Source: Adiantum capillus-veneris (lineage: Eukaryota; Streptophyta; Polypodiopsida; Polypodiales; Pteridaceae). From it: a DNA stretch of 64,000 nucleotides. The position numbers were made by a program, and so were the translations under genes. The notes below the pieces were generated by a model. It was given only the letters and a program-made list of their open reading frames with translations, ran no database searches and was not told the origin of the DNA. Shown one piece after another: positions 52,034 through 63,125 of this stretch (the stretch's first letter is position 1; the number at the start of each line of letters is the position of its first letter). Where the stretch lies: positions 63,864,620-63,928,619 of the forward strand of contig CM043956.1 in NCBI GenBank assembly GCA_014529385.2, written 5' to 3'.

Positions 52034-53099
52034 CTTCTATAAGAAGGGTGGAGAAAAGGAAAGCAGGGTAGCTTTTGTGAGAAGGGAGAATGAAAATTAG
52101 GGGCCACATCATCATCATTTCTTAATGGACTTTGAAAAACAAGGACCCCATGCTAGGCCATAATGACCTACATGCACTTCTTGAGTCATTTAGAGGGTTC
52201 CAAAGTTGGAGGGCTAGTCACATCATAAGCTTGTGCTTCATGAACACCAAGGAGCTCCATAGCTTCCCTATCCTCTTAAGAGCTTCTACCCACTTATATT
52301 CTTCTCCTCCCACATGATGGTTAATATTTTGAATGCAACCAATGGCTTTGTCTACACATTTGATACCAGTGGCACAAAACAATTTGGGCAATTTCTAGGC
52401 TCAAACCTTGGTGGTTGCCATTGAAATCGACCATCAAGGCCTTAGAGAGTTTCAAACTTATCAAATGTGGCCAACTGCTAGTGCAATCAACCATTGATAC
52501 CTTACAGACATTCAAACATCCAAATGTGGCTAGAAGCTATCAAAGGGGGAAAAAATGAACATGAGCTCATATGGTTTGTGACTTTTTTAGTTTTTGGTGG
52601 TTTTGGGGGGTGTTGACCACTCAGGGGCTATTCTTTCAAGACCTTAGGGGATGTTCTTTCAAGGCCAGGACCCTTAGTTGATAGGAACTTGCTTGTGGAA
52701 AACAAAATGATTGAGCCCCACAATGGACAAAAACTCAATCTGGGACTTTGTTTGCTTCACAAAATGATTTGAGTCACAACAAGGCAATTTAGGCATAGTA
52801 AAAGGGGTTTCTAACTTGAATTTACATTCACCAAAGGTAGATGTACAACTAGTTTCAATCATAAACAACAAAAACACACACACAAAAAAATCATAAAAGG
52901 ACTTAAAAAACACTAATAAGCTTGAAATTCAAGTTACTCTGAGAAGGGAGTAAAGCATTGATGGGGTGAAATAGGAAATGGAAGATCTCCAATTTCTTCA
53001 AGTGATTAAGATCCGGTACCACAATGGCAACCTGTTCAAAAGTACCTGCTTGAGCCTCTACTCAAACTAGTTGAGTGAGACCTTTCAAAGATCCTTTAG
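52034..53099. other. Spacer, no gene seen
   Basis: The first 60 bases resemble the left flank of element I (GGGTAGCTTTT.. GAAGGG repeated), so a small repeated unit was the insertion site. A pair of similar stretches near 52425-52535 (AATGTGGC, ATCAACCAT) suggests another small duplication. Otherwise I see nothing coding. Confidence 0.5.
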
Positions 53100-55134
53100 A
53101 GAAAATCCTAGAAGAGGATTTGGTTTTTGATTTGGAAGAAACCACCTCTCGTGATACCATTTCAATGGCATCAATGGCTAAAACCGAGGAGGAGGTTAGA
53201 TAAGTCTGCTACAAGCATATCAATTTGCACACTAAACTTTCGGAGCATATGTGTACCTGATAGATAATAAAGTCAAGGCTAAGATGGGAGGAGGAGATCA
53301 CACCTTCCTCCCACCATTGGTCGTAGTAGAAGACAAAGGAGACCAACCAATGAACCACAGGAAAGACACCATCTTTCTCAAAAATTGCTTCTATGAAGCC
53401 ATGGACTATTGGGGGAGTTTTCCCCATAGAAATGATTCAACCTAAAAGTGAGCGTACCCCTTCCATCAACAACCCTTTTGTGTTTCTTGAAGAGCTCAGC
53501 AAGTAGGTCCCAACACCATTAGCATCTACATGGATGCATGATCTGTTAGATAGTCCCACTGAAAAATATCTAATTAATGGGAAGCACGTACCTTGATATT
53601 ATCCCCACTCCACCATCTCCACAAGCTACTTTCATAGGAGAAGTGGTGGTGCAAAGAGTGTTTGTGGGTAACGCATATGCCATTTTGTATGAGGATATGC
53701 TAGGATGTGTGTACAAGAGACCTGATGGCAATCATTTCTACTACCCCCATCATTACCGGCTCTATTTATATGCCAATAAACCCTATGCACCTCAATTCTA
53801 CATTGTGTGAGTAATAGATTATTATAAATTTAACCAGTGCATCATGCTTCAAGAGGAATTTTGGTTTTCCCTAGAGACGTGAGGGGGGGAAATGGCTTCT
53901 CATTTGGAGAGCCCGCTCCAATCATTCAACCCAATGAATCACAATACCAAGCTTAAGCCCCTCAATACCCACTAGGCCCATGGAATGTAAGAGAAGGAAT
54001 TGGATGGGAGCTTGAATACAAGGGTAAAAACGCCCATATTTCTTTGACACCCTGCCCACCTATTCGTTTTGTGGATTCTAAGGACTCACATGCCTCAACT
54101 AGAGAAACCCTACATGATGCTATTGAGCAACTTAAAAGGTTTACTTCAAGGTGTCTAGCTTTGGAAAAGCCCTTGGAGGAAAGGCTGATTTCATACTCTT
54201 TGAAAGGGCTCCACAACAAAACCTTGTAAGTTCATTCTTTTGGGATGCATCACACTAGCCTAAAAGATGCTACAAAGATGCTTTGTTGTATGGAAACAGT
54301 TGCAACTTAGAGGGGGCTACAAAAGCGATAGAGGTACCAGTGAAATTTATAGTACCTAATGTCATTTCAACTTAGAAGCTATCATGAATCAAGTGCTATA
54401 GTAAATGTGAAAAGAAACCTAGGGACAAAGCTTTTATGTTTAAAATCAACTATCATACCCCAAAGCCTATGTTTGTGGAACCTATGGAGGTAACCATCCC
54501 ATGGGGAGTTGCCAAATAGGTAGAAATGTTGCTCAAGATGCTACAAAATTCTCTAGTGTGATTTATGTAGAAAAATTGGTTATCACCACACTCAAAACTT
54601 GTTTTTCAAAGCACAAGCATTAAATGACTTTAGAAGAAGGCTTGACCCTTCACACGTTCAAGGACGGGGAGACCAGAGTCAACAGGAGGGGCTCAACCTC
54701 CTCTTCTCGAGGCTACAACCCGAGGACTTCTACATCTCATCCCATATGAGAAGGCTAGTGAACAAAGGGACCTTGTGCATGTTACCAGTTGTTGGAAGGG
54801 GGAGTATGATCATGCATGTTTGCCTAGAGATTTTGTTGAAACTATCTGCTATTATGAGTATGATAGAGACGGCCCCCTATATGGCATGGTGATGAAACAT
54901 TTAAGTCATCCATACTAAGTGCCAACTTTTTCTCAATCCTCCAAGAAGAAGAGATAAAAGGGGGCAGAAAATTAGAACAGCATAGTAGCATAGTGAGAAC
55001 CCCCAACTCCACTAGAGAACGAAACACTTAAAGACAAATAGGGTCACATTGGGAGCAAACCACAAAAAGTTGGAGTCTGAGAAGTTTTTCATGTCCGTTC
55101 AGCCGGGTACTATCTTGGAGTGAAGTGCCGTGAC

Positions 55135-55491
55135 CTAGGGTAAAGGTGCCAGTTAAAAGACGGGTCCCTTTTTAGTGATGTGTCAATCAAGGTACTTTTG
55201 AGGCATCAGCATGGACATATTGCAGTGGTTGTACGGCTCTTCTTAAGTCTGGGCTGTCTACTTGAGCGCTCGAGCCTTGTTGGCTGCATCATCTCTAAAT
55301 ACCCCCTTGCAAGTGCTCCTTTTGGTACTCAATTTTGTTACACGAAAATTTGTTTCCTGTGCCGATCTTCACCTGTGGAGCTCATTCTGCGCTAAGGTTT
55401 TTGTTGGAGATTCCTGCTATGTACTGCTTTCTTTTGTGCCCCTCCATGCTCGTCGAGTTAACTTGCCTCTGAACCGGGACCTTTACCCTAG
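55135..55491. mobile_element. MITE candidate with CACTA-like ends
   Basis: Inverted terminal repeats of about 20 bp with two mismatches: CTAGGGTAAAGGTGCC at the left against the complement of the right end, CTAGGGTAAAGGTCCC. On the right the end extends to CACTAGGG when read inward. The 357 bp between hold no coding frame. A target duplication is not evident. Confidence 0.6.
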
Positions 55492-55714
55492 TGATTCTAA
55501 ACATAAAAAATGAATTGCTTGTCTAGAGAAAGACCAAGAGAACCATTTCTCATAAACACAAATGAACAATTGATTACACAATTTTGGGAAATAGTTCGTG
55601 AGAAGTATCTAGAGAAGAAGAGGACGCTCCCCCACCTCTCAACTTTAATACCCATAGATCCACAATTAGTTTTGAACAAATTCTTACAATAATTCCCACA
55701 TTGCGACTTACCTC

Positions 55715-55869
55715 AACATCATGAGCTTTTGTGAGGGAGGCACCGCATACCTAGCTAGGTACGATTGGGGGCAGGGGACCGCCGGCCCGGTGGGGGGGCC
55801 GGGGGTCCCCTGCCCCCAATCGTACCTAGCTAGGTATGCGATGCCTCTCGAGCAGAAGCTCATGATGTT
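55715..55869. repeat. 155 bp fold-back hairpin
   Basis: Arms of about 68 bp run inward from AACATCATGAGC. The inner 35 bases of each arm are perfect complements (GCATACCTAGCTAGGTACG, then a run ending GGGGCAGGGGAC). About six mismatches lie in the outer part. The centre is GC-rich (GCCGGCCCGG and GGGGGGGCCGGGGG). It interrupts eroded Gypsy sequence. No target duplication is clear. It would make a long, stable hairpin RNA if transcribed. Confidence 0.85.
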
Positions 55870-58083
55870 ATGCATTGTATGAAAAACACTGAAAAGGACT
55901 CCGTTTTCCTACATGAGAAAAATTCTAAATCTTCTTGTGAGAGTAATGGGAAGAGGACATAGAAATGGACTCTTCATTTAGTAAATTCTAGGAGAGTAGT
56001 GTCATCAAAAACGTAGTTGTATAATCTTAAGGATCATGTCCAACTACACCAAGGAGTTTGAAATAACATCTCAAGAGGTCCCTATTCCATCAATGGTCCC
56101 TTGTTCTATTCAAGGAGAACCTCGTCACATGCAAGCAGTCATGGCAACGCTTGCTACTTGTTTTCTCTCGTTGGTAGATGTGCGTAAGGATCTTTTACAT
56201 ACTAACTTGGTTTCCATTTATTGCACGGGTTTGATTAGCAATTTCTTATGCCACCTACTAGGGAACAAAAGTCATGTGCCTATCCAAAAACCTCATGGAA
56301 GAATGATACATAAACCAAGGGAAATGCAACCCTACTATCAGAGTACAAGGGCCATAAATTTTTGGAATCTTGTACATGGGAATGGGATAGCCATAAACAC
56401 AAGTTGGGAGAAATAGGGTCCATTTAGCCCCTAAAAGAACAAAAATGATGTTGCAATTGACAGATGGGAGACTAGAGAAGTCTATGGAACTGTTAGAAAA
56501 CATTCAAGTTGTTAGTTGTGCAGGGTGCACCACCATGTATGCCTTTGCAATAGTAGACTTTCAAAGGGACCTCGGATAGCATATTATACTAGTTCGTTCT
56601 TTCGTGAGACATCTCATGGTGAGTATGTACCTCTTCTGCAAGCCACACTCATGTTTTTTAGTGGCTATCACCTACCACATGATCAAGTGGTGAGGCCCCT
56701 AAAATTTCAAGGATATCGGTGGCCCACAATGGGAGCTAATGCAACACATTATGTTTGGGCATGCACTAGATGGTAAGAAATGGCATTCTAAAATACTCAA
56801 CTCTCTATCATCCCATAGGATTGCTAGAATATGGTATGCATGTCTATTGTTAGATCAAAGATCAACACTCAACTCGGACAAGTCAAAAGCGGAAAAGACA
56901 TTACGATTGTAGAATCTTAGAGACATGGCGTGTTAGTGTACCAACTTTATAGAGTAGGCCTAGATAACCACTTACAATTGTGCTTCCCTAAAAAAACAAT
57001 ACCTAGATGTGTTGCAATGGGCCCATGGAGGGATAAGGGCATGGAATTTGTGACAACCAAGATTATCCTTCAATCTAGGTTGTCGTGGCCTACCTGCATT
57101 TGGATTAGTACTTATGTGGCATGATGTGATGATTGCCAAAGGGAGAAAATCTTTATGATTCCAATCATTAGTACCCATGCATTTTTGAGATGGGGCAAAG
57201 ATTTTGATGGACCGTTATCCCCTGCCCCAAACACTCCCAATGCAGTCACTTTTTAAAATGTGTAGCATATCACATGAGTTAACTATAGAGGATTATCAAT
57301 AGTTCAAAATGTGTATTTTGTATATATACATTCGAGGGGGGTTGGGGTTTCTTTAAAATATAACGTGTATGTTGGGATATTATTGATAATCTCTTAAACG
57401 TTCATGATATAGGAAGTTTTTTATGATGAGTGATTTCCTTGAGAAAACATTAGGACTAGTACATATTGGTTTCCATTGACACTTGACAAAATGGACAAAA
57501 GTCACGCCTAGTATCCGGAGTGATGCACGCACCGCATCTAAATTTCTCTATCAAAATATCTTCATACTAGTTGGACTGCCAATAAAAATTGTGATTGATA
57601 GGGCTTGTATTTCTTGAATGAAGTTGTAAAAGGTATTCTTCATATATTTGGACTATCGGTAGGGCTTGTATATCTTGAATGAAGTTGTAAAAGGTGTTCT
57701 TGGTGTCACACAACCTCTCGGCACTCTTTCATCAATGCAATGGAAAGTTGAAGCCACAAACAAAGTGCTATGCACAGCGCTAAACAATACACTGGAAGGA
57801 GATAGAAAGGTATGAGCAACCAAGTTACTAGGCCCGGAGTACTATGGGCTTATCAAATTGCTTATAAAATCTCGATCGGCACTTTCCTATTTAAACTATC
57901 CTACAAACTCGATGTGGTTCTCCCCATGTGATTACTCATTCCAACTTGAAAATAAGAGTTACATTGGATTTTAATGAGCATGCATTTTCCAATAGGTTGC
58001 GGATAAAAAATCTTCACAAGAATCGGCTTAGAGTAGTTCATTCCATGTATGTGGAAAGACGTAGGTGCAAAGCTTGGGTCTGT

Positions 58084-58174
58084 CATTGAGAATAAATGGT
58101 CCTAGGAAACTTCTATACATTCTCAAGAAAAACAAGACTCATTGCTCAATGCCTAGGACCATTTATTCTCAATG
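58084..58174. repeat. Perfect 23 bp inverted repeat
   Basis: 58084-58106 (starting CATTGAGAATAAATGG) is the exact complement of 58152-58174, with a 45 bp loop. It lies in the region after the Gypsy J integrase remnants. Confidence 0.85.
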
Positions 58175-58700
58175 TTATCACCAATTGAGGGGCAATCCAC
58201 CTATCAACCTTAGATGTCACCGCCATGAAAGCATTCATAAATGGATCTAGGATCAAATGATACCACTAACCATTAACTCACAATCTATTAAAGCAGTTGG
58301 GTGCTTGAAGAAATGCATTGGAAGAAACAAGTGCAAGAAGAGGTGACGGAGCAAGTACACCACACTACTATACTCTAAAGCCAACATGAGTGTTCTCTCC
58401 CGTAAAATCTACCAAAAACTCAACTTGACACTAGGCTACACCACTAAAACAACCCTACGTAGTTTTGACCTTGCACGCACAACAACTGCGGGTATAGTTA
58501 CACTAAAATATACAAAACTTCACAAGCTCATATACTTTCATGTTGCACCACCATCTCAATATGTGCACACTACATTATTAAGTTGTTCTTGGATGAGAAC
58601 CAACAAGTGCAACATTGGAACTACTCTAGCCACTCCAACACCATCAATCAGACCTATCTCTTCTCCTTATTGGTAAACAAGATGCGAAGGCATCCATCTC

Positions 58701-59536
58701 GAGGGCTATACTCATTTGACCACCCGCCCAATCTCATCCGAACCTAGTGAGTGACAATAGACTTAATGCTCATAAAATTGCACCAACAACTAGATCTCAA
58801 CCTCATCAACATTGACAAGCCCACCAAGTGCTATAAAAACCATGAATAGTAGAACGATGGGTATCAAAGTTGCTCCTTCAAGCATAGAATTATTAAAAAG
58901 ACAAACCAAAATTTGGATCCCAAAGATGCCAACCCATTGATCCCATCATCTTCACCAAGCAAAAGCACTCAAAAGGGAGAAGCTATCTTTCAAAGCATTG
59001 CTTGCCGACAACTACTCAATTTCACTTCTTGTGCATTAGATAAATGAGTAGCTGATTCAATGTTACAAAATTGTGGCAAAAGTATTAAAGAAAATTTATT
59101 TACTTTAGTCACCAATATGTATAACCAAAAAATTTTAATTAATATTTTTAACCTAAACTTTAAACCCTAATATTAGCATATTGGATTTTAAGAGAATTTC
59201 TCAAAGCTTAAACTATTTGCTAATAATATATTCCTACTTCCTAGTTGTATATATTCCTTTCGTCACCAATATGTATAACAAAAAAAAATTAATTAATATT
59301 TTTAACCTAAACTTTAAATCCCAATATTAGCATATCGGATTTTAAGAGACTTCCTCAAAGCTTAAACTATGTGCTAATAACATATTCCTACTTCCTAGAT
59401 GTATTAAGTCAAGAAGGAATGAGCTATAAGGGTAGAAAATGAAACTCTTTTAAAAGAGGGATGTGTCTTGTTTAAGTGTTTTGCAAAAATAATAGACACT
59501 ACACAAAAGTAGTAATCTATGATTCATATTTAGATG

Positions 59537-59586
<50 letters not shown>

Positions 59587-59631
59587 ACATGCACGCGTCA
59601 ACTGGGGATGGCAACAGGACAATAGCTATAG

Positions 59632-59677
<46 letters not shown>

Positions 59678-60423
59678 AGTATGATAAGTTTGACTCGGCA
59701 ACAAAGACGATACCTTGGAGTGCTAATCTTATTATACTACAAAAGCTAGCCAAAGCATGACTACTTCATTGCATACCACTAAGGTTAGTGCAATCTCACT
59801 AAAAGGTGAAACAAGAATCATGCATAGTAGCCCACGTCCTTACAAACACTAAAATTCTCATATGTGACCAACTCTAGCCAAAATTACCCCATTGACATCA
59901 GTTGAGGGTGCTCTTCAAATTCAAAAGCAATGCTTCATTTTACTGTCAAAATATTGTCAAGAGCCCACCATTACATAGAGGCACCATGTCATACATATTC
60001 TCTGAGCTCACATACCTCAACGACAAAGTGAGCAGCACACATCCTTACCTTATCGTATGAATAAACGTAATAATTAATTTACATTGAGAAGCCATCAAAG
60101 CACCCATTATGATTAGTCGAAGGACAAAGCCTCGAACTATCTCAACCAAATACTAGCATCCACATTGTCAGGGGCCCTTCTTCCTTACTATATTGCCTGA
60201 GGACAATCATCTCCTTCCAACCTCATGCGTGCCCATCTAGTGGAACAGAATTATACCCTTGCCCTTGCACCTCCCTACTCAAGAACAGGGTTGGTCTAAA
60301 TAGTGCACACAATTCCCAACTTTTAGTAACTTCAAGAATCTGCCGATACAAACATGACGATATTTTAATTGTTTTAGAGAGAATTTGAACAGGTCAATAA
60401 GGACAATACACAAATCTATATGT

Positions 60424-60486
<63 letters not shown>

Positions 60487-60590
60487 TGTGTGTACACACA
60501 CATATACACATACATATACAGTACACACATATATAAAGGCCTTCACACAACGCAAAAATTTTGATCAACTTACAAGCATTGACATTTGAT
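58701..60590. other. Spacer with microsatellites, no gene seen
   Basis: AT-rich spacer downstream of the nitrobindin gene. It holds a 154 bp duplication (annotated separately), a GT run at 59539-59582, a CT run at 59637-59673 and a GT run at 60427-60482. I see no coding region. Confidence 0.6.
59108..59405. repeat. 154 bp tandem duplication
   Basis: GTCACCAATATGTATAAC at 59108 recurs at 59262. The two units (59108-59261, 59262-59405) match along nearly their whole length, with scattered differences. AT-rich, no coding frame. Confidence 0.85.
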
Positions 60591-60595
60591 TATAA

Positions 60596-62162
60596 TCAAG
60601 TAGCAACTCTCTTCAGCACTGCCCGAAGGTGAGGATGTAATGAGTGTGTGTTTGTGGCCATAGAGACGGTATACTCGAGATCGTCACCGACAACTGTAAA
60701 AGATCTATTGATGCCCTTTACCTATTGCAGAGAGAACAAACAAACTTCAGTAATCAAAAGACACCCAGCAAGTTAACAAAGACCTTGCCAGTATTACACG
60801 TCATAAACATATCAAACACACACTACCTTCGAAGCATTTGCGATGATCTCACTTAAAAGAGCAATAGATTTGTTTTCTGCATTGTACGTACCCTTCTGCA
60901 AATGGCATTGTGTTAAAGCCAGAATAAGGAGCTTTTCTCTTAGCCTTCTCAGATGAACAGCATAAAGAAAGATGATGCATTCATGAGAACATTAATCACT
61001 ACTCTTACTGAGTGATTTTAAAAAATCATGTTTTCCCATTTTTCCAAAAGATAAAATATTATAATTCCCGTCCTTAATTGGTTCCAACACCGTGGAATCA
61101 ACAAAATTTTAGTTTAAAGTGTTGCAGTTAAATATCTCTTCACAGTGATTGGCTACCAATTGTTATTTTAACATTTAGATCAGGAAATATATAAAGCTCA
61201 CCTGAACTTCTGCAAGTCCCGTGCTTTGAGCAATAATCACCTCTAAAGATCCATCGATTTTGGGCCTCCAATAACCACTTTCCGCGTGCATCGGCTCTCC
61301 TGATGACAGCCTCCATGTTTTTTGTGCATAAGCCATAACTGGCTAGGCAAACCAAAAGCGCAAAGGCAATGAACAACATTGAAAAACAATCCTTAATAAT
61401 ATTCTAAAGCCAATTTTTGCAAAATATAGCAAAAGCACATTTCTGCAAAATAAAGCAAACATGTGGGGTGCAAGTGAAGCTCGCCATAGCTTACTTTTGG
61501 TGCAGCATCTCAAATCTAAGCCCGAAAGTGGAGGGAGATGCCTTTAAAAACAAACAAGGACAATGTGAGCATGTCGTAACAATCAATGAAGTGTTCCCGC
61601 ATTTGATGATGATTATTATTTTATCCATTAACTAGAGAATGGACTGAGGATCCTGCCCTTAAATGACGTGTGTGCATGCGACAGAAGGGTAAATGCGCTC
61701 CTGTATTCACTTACAAAGGAAAGCTCAAGATAAAGACAAACAGGGACAATGTGAGCATGTTGTAACAATCAATGAAGTGTTTACGCAATTTGATGCTGAT
61801 GATGATTTTATCCTTAACATGAAAGAGAATGGACTGAGGATCTTACCCATAAGTGATGTGAGTGCGCACGACAGATGCACAAATGAGCTCCTGTATTCAC
61901 TTACAATGGAAAGCTCAAGATTAAGACCTAATATTGATCATCTGCAAGACAATACGACCATAGACCCCATCGTGCATATTGGTGCTGAGTAAATGCTAAA
62001 ACATCACTGCCAACATCGGCAAGCATGCATTCATTTGGGCAAACAAGGTAAGGATTTCCTCATGAAGCAAGATAGATAGGTTTAAAGAAAAACCCCAAGC
62101 ACAACATTCTCTTCTGCGTCTATCTTTTGAATGAGTCTTACTATGCTGATACCCATGACCAG

Positions 62163-62201
<39 letters not shown>

Positions 62202-62363
62202 CACGCACAGAAGAAGAGACACCTTGCCAGAATGCCAGAACTGAATCTCTTCGCCATAGTCAAAGGCCTGGATGGTAGGGAAGCCGCCTTGGCCCTGGCC
62301 TCGCCATGTACCGAGCAAGAAGGAGAGGGGAGCAAGCGCAGGGTGCAGGGGCGCAGCAGCCAT
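60596..62363 (-). CDS. Plant nitrobindin (heme-binding beta-barrel, UPF0678/DUF1794)
   Basis: Four exons, all phase 0: 62363-62223, 61342-61202, 60895-60827 and 60721-60596 (stop TGA 60596-60598), giving 158 residues; Arabidopsis nitrobindin (At1g79260) has 166. Every junction has GT and AG, for example CAAG/GTGTCT, TTGCCTAG/CCAG, TTCAG/GTGAGC and TGCAATAG/GTAAAG. The protein starts [20 protein letters not shown]. It has the family motif GxWxGxG at residues 18-24 (GTWRGQG), then [34 protein letters not shown] and NASKVKGI. The C-terminal LHPHLRAVL has His148 in the place of the proximal heme ligand (His158 in Arabidopsis). The family forms a ten-stranded barrel that binds ferric heme and is reported to react with nitric oxide and peroxynitrite. 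There is no signal peptide, so a cytosolic place is likely. No break is seen. It is the only clearly intact host gene here. Confidence 0.95.
61541..61922. repeat. 186 bp tandem duplication in intron 1 of the nitrobindin gene
   Basis: GACAATGTGAGCATGT at 61559 recurs at 61745. The units are about 61541-61730 and 61731-61922, with modest divergence. The period is a multiple of three, so the second unit stays open on the plus strand. The region is an intron of the opposite-strand gene, and I do not call it coding. Confidence 0.85.
62167..62198. repeat. CT microsatellite in intron 1 of the nitrobindin gene
   Basis: A CT run of about 15 units, 25 bases inside the intron from the exon 1 donor; it reads as GA on the gene strand. 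Confidence 0.9.
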
Positions 62364-63125
62364 CCTCGCTATGGCCAGCTCTGAGAGAGCTCCCTACTTA
62401 CAACGTCCTCTTCATTCTCTAAATCCAAAGCTCCAGCTTTTGGCCTGTAGAGCTTCGGCCTTTCATCAGGCTGCTTACACACTGGAAGTGGACAACCCGT
62501 TTTTTTAACGCTGGACCAATAGCGTTGCACGCCCTCGAAGAAGCCCTTACACACTGAGTGTTGGACATCGCGCGCATGAGCTGAGTCATCTGCCAACGCA
62601 TGCCCATGCTTCGAACGAAATCGGGCAGCCAGCCACAGCTGTCCAAGGATGGGCACGCATGATGAGGACCAATCATTTGCAAGCACCCCTTTCCCGCTTA
62701 TTGCATTCGCGGGCTTCTGCAGCCTGCACGTCATTTGAAAAGGAGATGAGAGCTCTTTGTTTTGCATCCTTCAAGAAGCTCTAAGAGAGCCTTCGCCTCT
62801 CACGATTACTTTCTCTTCGTCTCTGCGGCCTTGATAGTCCAAGTATTTCAAGTTTAGTGCTTTTTATCTACTCCTGCTTTAGCTCAACAAAAGGAATCAT
62901 GTTTTCTTATGTCGGGCTTGGTTTATTTAGAGTCGCTTGTCTTGTGCTTAGCCTAAGTTTAGAAAGCTATTGTTTTCAGAGGTTTGCTAAGAATCCTCAA
63001 TGATAGGCAACTGTTCTCCATTTGGCTTCAGGCCATTTCATCCACCCATATGACCAGCGACTCACCACATCGCAAAACGGAGTCCTTTTCCTTCTCCTCC
63101 GCAGGCTGACACAGCAACAATAACA
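62364..63125. promoter_or_regulatory. Divergent intergenic region
   Basis: 762 bp between the start codons of the nitrobindin gene (-) and the Myb/SANT-like gene (+), so both promoters or one shared promoter must lie here. On the nitrobindin strand ATTGGTCC occurs twice (near 62512 and 62674), an inverted CCAAT-type element. TTTATTTAGAGTCG near 62930 could be a weak TATA-like element for the plus-strand gene. I cannot place transcription starts. Confidence 0.45.

Larger units (their letters stand above)
53100..58700 (+). mobile_element. Gypsy J, heavily eroded, plus strand
   Basis: Gag-like pieces at about 53130-54900. An integrase zinc-finger piece is at 56930-57180 (LVYQLYRVGLDNHL, then SCPTCIW-like sequence and CDDCQREKIF), with a similar piece just before it at about 56700-56775 (GYRWPTMGANATHYVWAC). 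Integrase core remnants lie at about 57520-57900 (LVGLPIKIVIDRA, EATNKVLCTALNNTLEGDRK). A protease-like stretch is near 58386-58500 (VLSRKIYQKLNL). The order is disturbed, so more than one copy or a rearrangement is likely. No LTR pair was found. Very many breaks; ancient. Two miniature insertions (55135-55491, 55715-55869) lie within it. Confidence 0.6.

Noticed and set aside
61140-61379. A frame starting [16 protein letters not shown] that looks like a signal peptide and small secreted protein.
   Set aside because: It is the wrong frame of nitrobindin exon 2 plus intron. The true frame ([12 protein letters not shown]...) matches the family and splices in phase.
61693-61992. A 99-codon plus-strand frame.
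   Set aside because: Lies in an intron of the opposite-strand nitrobindin gene and owes its openness to a duplication of 186 bp. No family recognised.
62369-62767. A 132-codon minus-strand frame ahead of the nitrobindin start.
   Set aside because: It covers the promoter and leader, ends just before the real start codon, and is in another frame. No recognisable motif.
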